Origin: Centrapalus pauciflorus | Lineage: Eukaryota > Streptophyta > Magnoliopsida > Asterales > Asteraceae | Assembly (NCBI GenBank): GCA_020465985.1 | Contig: JAANYP010006954.1 | Location: forward strand, 1 to 64,000 | Direction: 5' to 3' | DNA: 64,000 bases | In this document: piece after piece, positions 9,501 through 20,700 of the stretch | Numbering within the stretch: position 1 is the first letter of the stretch | Layout of the letters: each line of letters opens with the position of its first letter | The notes under the pieces: generated by a model | Told to the model about the DNA's origin: nothing | What the model saw: only the letters and a program-made list of their open reading frames with translations | Database searches by the model: none | Program-made: the position numbers and the translations under genes

Positions 9501-10440
9501 CTAAAGCATTCATGGACTTGAAGTTCATGTGACACATCCTTCTATGCCAAAGAGCAGACTCATTTGATGATGCTCTGGATATTAAACAGCTTAAAGTATT
9601 TGACTTAGGTAAAAGATCTGTGTCCAGGCAGTAAACATTGTCCTTTCTTGGTGTTCTAAGTAAAACAAGATTTTCAGGAACTTTGAAATCCTTTGAAAGA
9701 ACAATGCACTCAGAATCTGTGAACAGAACAATGTTTTGTTTGTCACAGATTTGAGAGACACTCAATAAATTGTACTTAAGCTGTTCAACATACAGAACAT
9801 CATGGAATGTCATGTTGCCTGCATTAACAGTACCTTTACCTGTAACCTTACCTCCCTTTGAGTTGCCTCCAAATGCAACAAAACCTCCATCAAAACCTTT
9901 GAAATTTGACAAGCATTCAGAATTGCCTGTCATGTGCCTAGAGCATCCACTGTCCAGATGCCATCTTGTTCTATGAGGAGACCTGTGGTTGCCCTGCACA
10001 AATAACAGCTTAGTTAGTAGTGGAGTAAACCCAAACCAAATTGGTTTTGGGTTGGCCTTGTACATTGACATAACTAAAAACTGTTTTTGACTTCTTATAT
10101 TTAGTGAGATCAACTGATGGAGTCTTTGGAGAGTATTTAGTGATAATATGAGGTATCCAACTATTTTGATCATCTTTTCTTCTGACAGTCTCAGATAAGT
10201 CACTAGCAGCTCCAGATTGATGCCCAGCAGCTTGAGCTGTGTTGGTAGTGCTAACAGTTTCAGTTTTTGCACTAACAGCATCAGATTTTGACTTAGCAGT
10301 CTGATCTTTTGCATTAGCAGTTTGAGCAACAGATTTCTCCTTGACACACCACATTTGTTTAAAACTTGATTTAGGCTTTGCCAAAACTTGTTTTTGATGT
10401 GTGGACTGTTTTTTATTAACTTTTGAGAATCTGTGATCAA
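6523..10440 (-). CDS. pol: Copia A Pol (PR-IN-RT-RNase H), open
   Basis: An uninterrupted reading frame of 1305 codons. The first ~150 residues overlap gag in another frame and are probably not all translated. The protease has WHLDSGCSRHMTG (about residue 165). The GAG-pre-integrase domain has the zinc-binding LWHRRMCHMNF and CVACLKGKQH. The integrase core has MDLFGP, RSDNGTEF and NGVAERKNRTL, giving D, D and E. A variable linker holds the 60-bp cassette. Reverse transcriptase has MDVKSAFLYG and YVDDIIFGS. RNase H has TAYSDSDYGG and TEAEYVAAASCC and ends FTKPFDVGRF. All catalytic residues I can check are present, so this is the only potentially active Pol in the window. It sits downstream of gag; how the ribosome enters it (frameshift, splicing or reinitiation) is not settled. 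Confidence 0.93.
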   Translation of the reverse strand: MITDSQKLIKNSPHIKNKFWQSLNQVLNKCGVSRRNLLLKLLMQKIRLLSQNLMLLVQKLKLLALPTQLKLLGINLELLVTYLRLSEEKMIKIVGYLILSLNTLQRLHQLISLNIRSQKQFLVMSMYKANPKPIWFGFTPLLTKLLFVQGNHRSPHRTRWHLDSGCSRHMTGNSECLSNFKGFDGGFVAFGGNSKGGKVTGKGTVNAGNMTFHDVLYVEQLKYNLLSVSQICDKQNIVLFTDSECIVLSKDFKVPENLVLLRTPRKDNVYCLDTDLLPKSNTLSCLISRASSNESALWHRRMCHMNFKSMNALVKKNLVRGLPQKEFICDDHCVACLKGKQHKTSHKTKEVNSISSVLQLLHMDLFGPTSVLSLNKRAYCLVIVDDFTRFTWVYFLRSKDETAELVKSFVLKIENQSNSKVKVIRSDNGTEFKNHILNSFCESKGIARQYSAPRTPQQNGVAERKNRTLIEAARTMLADSNLPMTFWAEAVNTACYVLNRVQVVQSQGKTPYELFHNRSPLIAFFKPFGCPCTILHTKTHLGKFESKAEEGFFVGYSTQSKAYRVYNSVSKTIEESANVEFNENTANIKGTGPDWLFDLDSLTNSLSFVEYTAEADAYRVEAANTNSHAANTISHAVGTKFQTATDSTSWDDFTTLPLLSCDPPGVLNAPLNANTDTEVSFPSPDSTAPTQKEIVPDSRLAVPTASQAVSLETQAVPETEPFTGSDGDDTNLGTSFQTEREPTLRVHKYHPLNQILGDPSTPVQTRKMVHNETAAAEQAVSEFSLAAFEHACFMSQLEPKKASEALKDSSWIEAMQEELLQFKIQNVWTLVDLPKGKRAIGTRWVFRNKKDERGIVIKNKARLVAQGYTQEEGIDYDDVFAPVARIEAIRLFLAYASFKGFKVYQMDVKSAFLYGTIEEEVYVCQPPGFEDYKYPDRVYKLDKALYGLHQAPRAWYDTLSSYLLQNGFKRGTLDKTLFTKSIKAEILLVQIYVDDIIFGSTNDSLCKEFEALMHKKFQMSSMGELTFFLGLQVKQKPTGLFISQSKYVKDILEKFGYQDTKVAITPMDPHKQLHTDKDGIDVDIHLYRSLIGSLMYLTSSRPDIMFAVCVCARFQCSPKDSHLVAVKRIFRYLKGQPHLGLWYPKDSPFELTAYSDSDYGGCNIDRKSTTGGCQYLGARLVSWQCKKQTTVSTSSTEAEYVAAASCCSQVMWIQNQLRDYGMNFLSTPIYIDNSSAISIVQNPVKFPKTKHIEIRFHFIRDCNEKKLIQVTKIHTDDQLADLFTKPFDVGRFTFLISNIGMVNMD
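8291..8350 (-). repeat. 60-bp palindromic cassette, pol copy
   Basis: Identical over 60/60 bases to 4520-4579. It lies in the variable linker between integrase and reverse transcriptase. It shares the CAGCTTGAG motif with the LTRs and forms the same stem-loop. Confidence 0.9.
9994..10020 (-). promoter_or_regulatory. Candidate 3' splice site at gag/pol junction (A)
   Basis: On the minus strand TACTAAC overlaps the gag stop and is followed about 20 nt later by TTATTTGTGCAG before the protease-coding sequence. This matches a plant branch point, pyrimidine stretch and acceptor. B1 and B2 have the same arrangement at the same place. Use is unproven. Confidence 0.4.
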
Positions 10441-12636
10441 CTGTTTTCTTTGGAGCTGCTGTGGAAGGTTTCACTTTTGAGTGCTTTGCCTGATTAGGAT
10501 TTGATTTTGTGTGATGCACAGTCTGTTTTGCAACAGCTGGTTTGTAAAAACAATCCTTGGCTAAGTGATTCTTCCTTCCACAGTGAAAGCATCTTTTGAC
10601 AGTTTGAATTGGAACACCAGACTTTTCTGTCAATTTCTGGTTCTTGTTTCTCTGGTTTCCTCTTACCTGCTGTTGTTTAGGAAACTTTTGAACACCATGC
10701 TTTTGGCATGTGCAGATAGAAACAGTTTTACCTCTTTTAGTTCCTTTTGATGAAGATGCAGTGTTACAGTTAGAATGTACAGAAACTTGTGGAGTAGCAT
10801 TGCATACACTCATCTTCTCTTTTCCTTTCTTACTGGGAGCTTGGACTTCTATGGGTGCACTCTTTGTGTCACAGTCTCTATTTTGACTCTTATCTTCTTT
10901 TAATTCAGGACTGTTATCAAGGATAGGATCTACAATAGTCATAGACTCATCTAGTGGTTCATTGACAAGTCTATCAGCAACCTCACTCATTGGATGAATG
11001 TACTTGTTATTGTATGGAGGTGGAGTAGCTTTATATCCTATTCCTTCTTTGGGATTGACCTGAGATTTCACTCTATCTTTGAATTGAACTTCCATTAGGT
11101 GTTCTAGCTTTTGATTTGCTAACTTGAAGTTTCCTAGATCTATGTTAACAGATTCTAGCTTCTTATTAGCCTCAAACACCTTTTGTTCAGTCTCTTCTAC
11201 CTTTTTATTTAGAGATTCTATTTTCTTATTTAGCTCCTTTTTCTCCCACTCATGATAGGTTCTATCATAACCCATTTGAATCTCATTGTCCTTATAATCA
11301 TTGATCTGTTTTTCCAGATCTTCTATGGTTGCATGTATTCATATCTCCTTTCTTCCATCTTAGCTAGAGTTTTGCACATGCTCTCATTATGATCTCTGTA
11401 CTTTTTAACCATATTTTTGCATGATTGAGAGCAGAGCTTAGAATTTACCTCAGATGGTAGTTCAGTGGAGGAGACATTTGATGTTTCTGCCATAAGTGCT
11501 TGATTTTGAAATTCTTCCTCTGTCTGATCACTCCAGTCAAACACATTGTCTTCTTGAGAGACAAGTGCTGTTGATGATGACGTTTGGATGGGCTGTGAAG
11601 TCCTTGATGGCTGTTGACCTTGAGATCTACATTCTCTGGCAAAGTGACCAAGCTTATGGCATTTATAGCATTCCACTTTTGATTTATCAAAAGATGGTTT
11701 GCCTTCTGTCTTGGCTTGAAAGTTGGCCCTACCAGTTCTTTTCAGAAATCTTTTGGCCCTCATGGTCAGCATTGCATGTTGCCACTTTAAATCCATCTCT
11801 TCAAGATCATCTGGATGAATTTGTTCCAAGTCTTCAACATTTAGAGCAAATAATCCATCATTGGCAACAAAGGCCTCATAGTGAGTTTCAGCAGAGTTGC
11901 CATCACCACCTGAGAAAGAATCACAGTTATTAGATTTTTCAGAAGATAGAAGAGCAGTATTGTGATTATAAGAAAAAGATTTCTTTTTAGCATCAATCTC
12001 AGTCTCAAACACTCTTAAACTGTTATACAGATCATCCAATTCTATCTCATCAAGAGTGTCTTTTGTTCTCCATTGTGCAGCATAGACTGTCCATTCTTCT
12101 CCAAGAGATCTGAGAAACTTTCTGTTGACTTCATCTTGATCCAGATTGACCTTTGCACTTTCCAGTTCACTTATCAGTTTGTTGAACCTGTCAAAGATTT
12201 GAGTGAGGTTTTCATTCTTGCCACCAGAAAAGTTTTCATACTGCTGTTTCAAGAGGTCTTTTTGATTTCTCTTGGTATTTGCATTACCAGCAAACCTATT
12301 CTCTAAGGCATTCCAAAGAGAGTGAGCAGTATAAAATTTTTTGAACTGATGTTGATAAGCATTAGGAATGGCTATTTGTAATAGTGTGAATGCTTTCACT
12401 TCATTCATTCTAGCCTTCCTTTCAAGTTCAGTTTTTGGAGGAGTTTTGACTGGTTTTCCCTCATCATCAAGTTCTGGATCAACTACAGGAGGGAATTCAA
12501 CAGCTTCCCATATGGCATAATCAATGAATTGAATATGCTGTTGAATCCTGAGTTTCCACATTTCAAACTCAGTGGGCTTGAGCATAGGAACTTTGAGTCC
12601 TTGCCCAGATCCACTGCTGCAATTTTCAAATTCCAT
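10010..12636 (-). pseudogene. gag: Copia A gag, one frameshift
   Basis: Capsid/nucleocapsid polyprotein of about 870 residues in two frames (12636-11323 and 11275-10010). The frame is lost near 11325, where EYMQP meets a stop while the other frame continues with ATIEDLEKQIND. The N-terminal half is a copia-type gag domain (WKLRIQQHIQF...LWNALENRFAG...NLTQIFDRFNKLISEL). A CX2CX4HX4C zinc knuckle CYKCHKLGHFAREC follows, then a coiled coil (KKELNKKIESLNKKVEETEQKVFEANKKL, in parts) and a second knuckle CFHCGRKNHLAKDC. The tail is Ser/Thr/Lys-rich and ends VWVYSTTN. Two knuckles and a long tail are also seen in B1 and B2. The start at 12636 is chosen because it is the first Met after the primer site and a short leader. 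Confidence 0.88.
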
Positions 12637-12682
12637 TGCAAAACAATTGAAAAATTAAAAGAAAGTTTTTGACTTTGAAAAA

Positions 12683-12737
12683 CAAAGAGTAACCTGGTTT
12701 GAAAAACCTGATTTGAACAACCTGGTTTGACAAACCT
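12683..12737 (-). repeat. Leader repeats, copia A
   Basis: Between primer site and gag the plus strand repeats aacctg(g/a)tttga about four times with short spacers. It is a short imperfect tandem array in the untranslated leader, the usual location of packaging signals. No function can be shown. Confidence 0.6.
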
Positions 12738-12750
12738 GTCTCTGATACCA
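12738..12750 (-). other. Copia A primer binding site
   Basis: The minus strand reads TGGTATCAGAGAC two bases after the 5' LTR end (spacer AG). It is complementary to the 3' end of initiator Met-tRNA. Confidence 0.92.
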
Positions 12751-12752
12751 CT

Positions 12753-13420
12753 TGTCAGGATCTAAAATATGAATTACCAAGACTAACTGATTTGAATTTA
12801 TCAGAGTATAAATCAATAATCTTGCTTTGAATCAAAGTTTAATCAAGAAGTTTGCGGAATAACACTTAATTATTTTAACAAAAACTTTCAGAATCAATAA
12901 TAAATAAACACACAGGAATTAATCAAGACTGTTTGTATTGCTGAATTCATCAATTACAATCACCTCTAATCTGTTTGATTAGACGAAGAACACAGACTGT
13001 TCTTAGGGTTTTACAACCTTAGAGGCTTAAGAAAACTTAATCAACAAAGCAATTACAGACTCAAAATATGCAAAAACTCCTATACAATAGAACGACCTAT
13101 TCTCTGTATTTATATTGCTTCTTGATATGTTTCCTTGACGAACTATGACTTCTCTGATAGTAGATATGCTGGAATCTTCATGTAGATATCTTTTCCTGAA
13201 AATCAGCATTTTCTGTTTATGAAACTGTTGAGCAGCTTGAATCACTTGACAGCATGAACAGAGCAGCTTGAGTTGTTTTGCTCTGGCAGCTTGAACTTTT
13301 ACACTGGCAGCTTGAGTTTCTTCAACTAGCAGCATGAACTTTGTATTTACATGTAAAATCTACTAACAGTCTGAGAAGTCTAAACTAACAGCTTGAATGT
13401 ACTTAAACTATTTCCCAACA
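12753..13420 (-). repeat. Copia A 5' LTR
   Basis: This 668-bp repeat pairs with 2614-3281. On the plus strand it runs from TGTCAGG to CCCAACA. It has the same cagcttga/cagcatga motif cluster (about 13229-13395). The right edge abuts B1 ORF3 coding sequence at 13421. Confidence 0.93.
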
Positions 13421-15585
13421 TTATCTCGCACATATAACTCCGTGATAGGCTGTGAATTGACCATCACTTCATTGACATTATCGTCCTCATCCTCTATCAC
13501 TTCGTCATCAGATCTCCAATCAACTATTTCCTCCGGTACGAATTCTCTTTCCTCCAACTCCTCTATCTATTCTTCAAAATCAAATTGCATCACTACTTCC
13601 TCAATATCTCTCAAAGCGTCTATCATTTCGCTTTCAAAGGTCTTTGAGGGACCAACTTCACCTCCTTCCCCTCCTTCAACACCAGTCTGACTTGGCTCCC
13701 CCTGAAGTTCAGCATGTTGAGCAGCAGAAAAATCTATTGGCTCACTGTCTTTTGGTGCATCGGGATCATTGCTTTCATCATCATCTCCCCTTCTCATCTC
13801 CTCAGAATCCCTGCAACTAGTCTCCCCCTGAGCCTTTAGGTTTTTCATTAATTCCTCAATCAGGGACCTCATAGTGCGTATCTCTGCAGCTTGGTCGGCA
13901 ACGAATGTCTTCAGCTCAAGATTTTCTTTATCAATATTCGCATTGTGTGCTTGAAGTTCGCCAACGACTTTCGTAAGCTGGAAGATTTGGACTTGTTGGA
14001 AATCAACCTTGCTTCTGAGCTCAGAAAACCGTTGATTGTCAGTGAAGGTGGATGAGGTGGATGGAATGGATTGGATGGGTGTCGGAATGATTGGTGTTGG
14101 AATGGATGTTTGAACAGGTGGTGGTGGTGGTGGAATGGATGTTTGAGCTGATGGCTGAGCGGTTTGAATTTCAGGCTCAGAAGCAGAAGTCGACGAAGCT
14201 CCCTGCATAAATCGATGCCTCTTGGCCCTCTGCCTAGGCACCAAAGTGGCTGTATCTTCAGCCTCAAAATCCGAGTCATCTGCATCCGAATCCCTCGATG
14301 CTCTTCTCTTTCTTGCTTCTTCATCAATCACTGCTATTCTTGATCCATATGTGCCTATTCGGATAGGCGGATCTTCTGTCTCTTCCGTTGGTGCCTTAAT
14401 CTCTATTTCGTCAATTTCTTCCGACTCAGATTCAGAAGTGGTCACAGCTTGACCTTCTTCCTCAGGCATATATTCCTCTATCTGTCGAAAAATATCTTCT
14501 TCCCCAGCTGGAGGTTCCAAAATATTTCCAATGAGCTCAGAAGTAATCTCCTCATTTGCATGCGGCCCTTGTGCCCAAATCTCTTCCAATGTTTCCACCC
14601 GTGGATCAGTTACGGGGGCTACAACTGAAGGACCAGCTTCTTCTGGCTCTTGCACTCTGCTCGTTGAAGGCCTAGTAGCCTGAGTCTGTCTAACTAAAGG
14701 TCTCTGCCTCCTCCTTTGTTGTTGCTGAGGCCACTGCTGTTGCTGTTGCTGTTGCGGCTGTTGCTGAACTTGAACTTCCCCGGCCCAGTTGGCACCTTCA
14801 GGGGCTTAAAAATCAGGATTCACCACAACACCAAAAAGTGGTGCCTCTACTGGTCTAGCCAATGCACCCCTGTGGGCTTGACAATCAGCATAAATCCTTT
14901 TGTCGATCACTGCTACGCTTTGAATCTCTGGTAATTGCGGCAGATTTGGCAAGAAATGTCGGATCAGCATCATCACAAACCTAGGGTACATCAAAAATCT
15001 TTCTCTTGCTGGAGCTGTTATCTGGTGAACAAACTCCGCAAAGAACATTTCAGAGTAACCGAACCTCTGGTTGTAGACCAACGCGATCATTGCTGATTGA
15101 ATCTTCGACACAATGTAATCAAAACCCGCTTTCTTCGGAGCGAAGCACACCATGAAGACATGTGCTAAATACCTCCATTGCCCAATCAACCCGCTCTTCA
15201 TATATGACGCCTTTGCCACATCAAGGCTATACCCCATTCTTATGAACGCAGCTTGCCTAACTTCCAATGGAAAGTCTATCGGCCCAGCTTCTTGCTCAGC
15301 AGAACCCACCTGCAAAACCCAGCGTAATACATCTGCTAAAAACACGAGAGGTTGTCCAACGATCCTAGTCCTCAATACTGTCGGAGTAACAATACAATCG
15401 ACCTGCAGATGGTCCCAAAATTCCCGAACATACGGCAGCACTATCTGGACGTTATGCGAAAGGGCATAAGAAACCCTTGAAGCGGCCGAAAAATCCACCA
15501 TCTGGCGGAATGCCTGAGCTTCAGGCAGCTCACGGTCTGGAGAAATGACCATATTGTCCTTTTGGATAAACACTCTATCCGCCAT
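13421..15585 (-). pseudogene. Copia B1 ORF3, truncated with stops
   Basis: Homologue of the B2 third ORF, of unknown function. From MADRVFIQKDNM (15585) the N-terminal domain runs through YVREFWDHLQVDC, GFDYIVSKIQSAM and RFLMYPRFVMMLIRHFLP. A Gln-rich linker, an acidic segment, RQRAKRHRFMQG, a Pro-rich stretch and a coiled coil (FSELRSKVDFQQVQIFQLTK) follow. The acidic tail contains IEELEEREF. In-frame stops replace sense codons at 14806-14808 and near 13567. At 13421 the frame runs directly into the LTR of copia A, so the basic C-terminal domain present in B2 is lost. No membrane segment is visible. Confidence 0.83.
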
Positions 15586-15612
15586 ATCTGCATAATAAGT
15601 ATATAATATATT
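15586..15612 (-). promoter_or_regulatory. Candidate 3' splice site before ORF3 (B1)
   Basis: The minus strand reads TTCTAAT, an AT/pyrimidine stretch, then ATTATGCAG and the ORF3 start ATATGGCG. The start codon lies 2 nt after the AG. B2 has the same layout at 42185-42216. It fits expression of ORF3 from a spliced RNA. Confidence 0.5.
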
Positions 15613-17764
15613 AGAATGATCAAAATCAAAATAACTTGTTTAAATTCAAATTTGTTTTATTTTGAACTTATGTAAGTTCAAAATCCAACATTCATGAATT
15701 TCTACAACTTTGGTTTAAAATTTAGTCAAATATTTCAATTTTAATGGTAAATTCGAATAACATATTCGAAACATCCCTCATTCGAGTTTATTGGCTTGTT
15801 CGAGTTTAGTGACAAACTCGAAGCCACGATTAAACTCGAAATGTCGGTATGTTAAAAACAAAACTCCAAGATTTAAACCATTTTAGACTTAGAAAATTAC
15901 ATCCATTAGTCCTAATAGGTTCTAATCAAAGATATTTGTCACTTATTTGAAGTTTCACCTGTTCAAATTTTGTTATTTTGAATTACAAAGTTCACACCAT
16001 TAAAACCTCAAAATCAGTCGATTTTGGCTCAAATTGAGTCTAAAAACATCCTAAATCTTGTACAATGATGTTGATTATACCTAGATTTGGTAGTATTCTC
16101 GAACACAAACGGACAAAAACTCGACAAATAGTTAAAAACTTGAAACGACAAAGTCGAAGCTGTAAAGTCGAAATCGCTGTTGATAAACTCGAAGCATTAA
16201 ATTCGAATGTAGGTGAATAATGAATGTTCACTGTTGACCTACTTATACCAACCACCTTCGAATTTGTGACCTATTTCTAATTTACTGCCAAAATCGAAGT
16301 CACTGCCAAATTCGAATATACATTCGATTTTGGCTTAAACTCGAATTTAACTTGAAAATTTTGAAAATCTTTGAATTATATTCAACTGTTTCAACTTTTC
16401 CAGCTTTTTCGTGTAACGGAACAAACTATGCAAAATTATTTACCCTAAGCACAAGATTTTCACGCAGTGTTTATTTTATTCAACTAAGAATGCATCCTCA
16501 GTAACTTTGACCTTTTTCCTAAATAAAATTAAAAATTAAAAATAAAAATGAAGTAAACTTAAAATAAAATAAAATAAATTAATAAAATAAAGTAAAATTA
16601 AAATTTTGAACAAAAAATTTAAACTTAGGCTAATCTACATTAATTTTAAAACTTACAACCTATACTTAATACTAACAGAATATTTTTGATGAGTATAGTC
16701 AAAGAAAGGTTCAATCAGATAGCGGTGTCGAATACGCACTTTCAGTATTCAAACTTTCACACTTAGGAATTTTTGATTCCTTTTATTATTGGTCATGACA
16801 CACAATTCTAGCCGATTGTTGGTATTATTTTCCCTTTAAACATGTTACACTTCGGAATATCCCTTGGCCTTTTTATTTATCAAAAAATTTCCTTACGTGA
16901 CTCATAGTTAGACATACTTTTATGATCAAGGCATACACACAATAATTATAACTTTTTGGTATGGCAAACTTTCTTTAAAAGGCAAACGTCGGACACAGGT
17001 CTGTATTTACATACAACAAAGTGTCTTAGTTTCTCTTAAGGTTTATTTTTAAAGCTAGCAAGACAGCGGTGACAGGTCTGTACCGACGTACAACAAAGCG
17101 ACTTATCTTGCTAACTCGAGTCAAACCAGAGGCAACAGGTCTGTACTTACGTACAACAGAGTTACTTGCTTTGACACTCAACTCAGTATATGATCTTTCT
17201 ATTCTTTTCATTTCTTTAAGATGTATCTGATGTTGCTATACATCCCCCAGAAAGTTTGCATACCTCATTTATAATCAATGTCTATATGTCTCTAACATAA
17301 AAAATTAAGACCATTTGGTCATACATCTAAGTTAGTGACATGTCTGACTTTTTCTTGAATATTTTATTAGCCTTGAGACTCCCTATATGTATTATGCCTA
17401 CCAACACATCATACTAGATAATGTATAACACTTAGAATTTTAGGTGCATTATGTGTGTAAGTTAAACACTTAGAGATTGTAAAGACTGTGCTAATTTTCG
17501 TCACTTTGAACCTATGTATCTAAGACGTAACTCATTTTCTGATATCCTCTTTTTTTTTTTAACTTTTTATGGTTTTCTCTCTTTTTTCTTTTGTTTTTCA
17601 TAAATAGGAGTAAGAAAATAAAATAACCTACTAACTTACTATAAAAGGAAAATATCCTAAGTTACTAAACTTACTATAAAAAGAAAGAAATGCTACTGCT
17701 ATAAAAGGAAAAAAAACTCTACTAAGGTCAACTTACTCTGGATTACGCATTCCGTTTAGTTGAA
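15613..17764 (-). other. Pol-ORF3 spacer of copia B1
   Basis: About 2.1 kb without coding sequence, stop-rich in all frames. From pol toward ORF3 it holds three related hairpins (16992-17175), a T-rich stretch on the sense strand (TTTTA repeats, about 16530-16600) and many copies of a TTCGAGTTT/TTCGAAT-like motif (15770-16330). B2 has a collinear spacer at 40250-42213, so the whole spacer is a conserved part of the family. Confidence 0.75.
16992..17175 (-). other. Three-hairpin module (B1)
   Basis: Three copies of a core reading (plus strand) ACAGGTCTGTA, 3-5 nt, GTACAACA(A/G)AG, each flanked by its own outer stem. These are GACAC/GTGTC (16992-17025), TAGCAAGA/TCTTGCTA (17056-17113) and GTCAAA/TTTGAC (17120-17175). 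The core contains TGTA/TACA pairing. B2 has the same three in the same order. It looks like a structured RNA region in the intergenic part of the transcript. Confidence 0.7.
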
Positions 17765-20700
17765 TTAAATACTCACAACGTGACTTATCAAAAGCTTTGG
17801 TAAATAATCTGCATTATTATCATCCGTTGCCACTTTTACCAGCTTGATTAAGTTCTTTTCAGCACAATCCCATATAAAGTGGTGTCTTATGTCTATGTGC
17901 TTGGTTTTATTGTGTTTAACTGGATTATTAGTTATTGCAATTGTTGACTGGTCATCTATCCTAATAGGAGTATGAGTATAAGTCAAACCGTAATCCCGCA
18001 ATTGTTATTGTATCCACAGAACCTGTGAACAGCAACTACCAGCAGCAACATATTCGGCCTCGCACATTGACACGGCTACCGAAGTCTGTTTCTTGCATTG
18101 CCAGGAAACGAGTCTCCCTCCTAGGAACTGACAACCTCTAGTTGTTGATTTGCGCGTCTAGCTGCATCCTCCGTAGTCTGAATCCGTGAACGCCTCCAAT
18201 TCCAGATCGCCCTCCACGTGATACCAAAGTCCCAGCTTCGGTTTCGACTTGAGGTATCGTAGAATCCGCTTCACAGCTTTCATGTGCATCTCTTTTGGAT
18301 TAGCTTGAAACCTAGCACAAATACAAACAGCAAACATTATATCAGGTCTAGAAGCAGTTAAATACATAAGTGACCCAATCTTGGCCCGATATAACGTCGG
18401 ATTCACATCGGTATCACTTTCGGTACCCGGTCCGAGATTATGATTCACTTGAATCGGCGTGCTGAAGTGAGATGTCAGCTTGGTTCCTTCCATCCCGAAG
18501 CGCTCTAAGATGTCGTAGACATACTTCGTCTGATGAATAAACATGCCCTCCTTCCTTTGTTCGACTTGCAAACCCAGAAAGAAGTTTAACTCACCCATTG
18601 CACTCATCTCAAACTTTGACTTCATCACCTTTTCAAAATCTGTGCACATCTGCTCGTCTGATGATCCAAAAACTATATCATCGACGTACACTTGTACCAA
18701 GATAAAATGTTCTCCTTTTCGCTTCACGAACAGTGTACTATCTATGCTCCCTCTTTCAAACCAGTTTTCTAAAAGATGGTTGGATAGAGTCTCGTACCAC
18801 GCCCTCGGTGCTTGATGCAATCCATACAAAGCCTTATCTAAAACCTTTGAAGGAAGCAAAAGCTAGAAACAAACGAATTGCTTCAAGCGTTGCCACTGGC
18901 GCGAACACTTCATTGTAATCGATTCCTTCCTCTTGGTTGAAACCCTTTACCACAAGTCTTGCTTTGTTGCGAGTGACTATACCCCGATCATCTCTCTTGC
19001 ACTTAAAAACCCATTTGGTTCCTATTGCAACTTCTCCTCGAGGTAACGGAACTAACTCCCGCACTTCTAGTTTCCTACACTATGATAGTTCTTCCTGCAT
19101 TGCTTCAACCCAAGAGTTGTCTTTTAGTGCCATTTGCACATTTTTCGGCTCTACTTGCGAGATGAAACATGAATAGAGGCAAGTATGAAAGGCCTCGGAG
19201 TCATTTATCATCGACAACAACACTGTGTTGTTATTTAAACTACTCCTAGTCCTCACACCAGCATTAGGACTTCGTATGATACTTTCAATAGGATGATTCT
19301 TGTTGATCCTAGATGTCTCTATCTCGTCAACCCTCAGATTATCTCCCAAATTTGATCCTATCTCTCCTAACGGGGGAACGACTTCAGGCTCCACATTTCC
19401 TTCCTCATGGACATTATCTTCAGAGTTAGAATTTGTTGTCTGATTTTCGTTTGTAGGCACTTCAGAATCATTTTCTTCCGGAGATCTTTCTTCAGTTGAT
19501 GTAGGCTCGGATGTTGATGGAAAGGTGGTCCTCGGAAAACTTTGACCCTCGTCATTCAAGTTTAATGATGACAAGTCCTGTTCGATTGTACCTGCATTTC
19601 CATCCAAAGGAATGTTAAATGACTCAAACAATTTGTCATAATCAAATATCCATTCCGGACCTGTTTGGGGTTCATGTGTATAACTTGTGACTTCAATGTT
19701 ATACACAATCTCTACTGTACCATTTGATTTATTAAAAACCCTTTTATTTGGTGAGTTTGGCACATAACCTAGGAAGTATCCTTTGTCAGCCTTTTCAACA
19801 AACTTAGGTTGATGTTTGTTTTCATTAAAGTACATGGTACCCCCAAAAGGTTCGAAGCCATTTAAATTTGGTGGCCGTTTATTCAAAACTTAATAACAGG
19901 TTTTGTTCAATGCTTTGACAGTAAGGATCCGGTTTAAAACATGGCATGCGGTATTCACTGCCTCCCCCCAAAACATGGTAGGAAGCTTTGAATCTGATAG
20001 CATGGTCCTTGCTGCCTCAATCAATGTCCTGTTTTTCCGTTCGGCCACCCAATTTTGTTGTGGCTCATAAGGTGCACTAAATTGATGCACTATGCCCTTT
20101 GATAGGAAATATACACAAATAACTGTGTTTTTAAATTCTGTTCCGTTATCACTTCTAATTCGTTTAACCCTCGTTCCGTAAGAATTTTCCACTTGGTCTA
20201 AGAACCCGATGAGCTTGGCAGCCGTCTCGTCCTTTGTACCTAAAAAGAAAACCCAAGAAAAACGTGAGTAATCGTCAGTAATAACCAAACAGTACCAACT
20301 ACCACCTATACTCCTTTTGTTGATTGGTCCGAAGAGATCCATATGCAACAAATCGAATGTGGCAGGGATTGAGTTCTGAGTCTTGGACTTGTGTGCCTTC
20401 TTGTGTTGTTTTCCTTTCTTGCACGGTAGACACTTATCCTCGAACTGAAAACTCTTCATAGGGACACCTCACCAGTCCATTTTTCGTAATGTAGTTCATT
20501 TTCCTTAGGTGTAAGTGTGCCATGCGTCTGTGCCATAAAACCGACTCAGTCTCTGAAGCTTTACATAGGAGACAAATTGGTCCCATCGAAGATTTTGGCT
20601 TGTTCATGTCGAGCATGTACAGGTCATTCTTCCTTGGAGCCCTCATCAGTATCCACTCTTCAGGTACATTGAACCCCGGTTTTAGCACTAACGCCTCAGT

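Larger units (their letters stand above)
2614..13420 (-). mobile_element. Sirevirus-like copia A, complete
   Basis: Full-length Ty1-copia element on the minus strand: 668-bp LTRs (2614-3281, 12753-13420), Met-tRNA primer site, gag (12636-10010), pol (10440-6523), a central polypurine tract, ORF3 (6354-3382) and a 3' polypurine tract. The order PR-IN-RT-RH defines copia. The long gag with two zinc knuckles, the AGGGGGAG-type purine tracts and the extra ORF after pol match the Sirevirus/SIRE lineage. The right flank lies inside ORF3 of copia B1, but the left flank is unrelated. The flanking 5-mers GAGTC and TTATC do not match, so there is no target duplication. The LTRs differ at roughly 16 positions. 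Gag has one frameshift and ORF3 one stop, while pol is open. Confidence 0.93.

Noticed and set aside
2614..13420. Dating copia A insertion from its LTR divergence
   Set aside because: Lack of a target duplication suggests the two LTRs may come from different elements, so divergence would not give insertion age.
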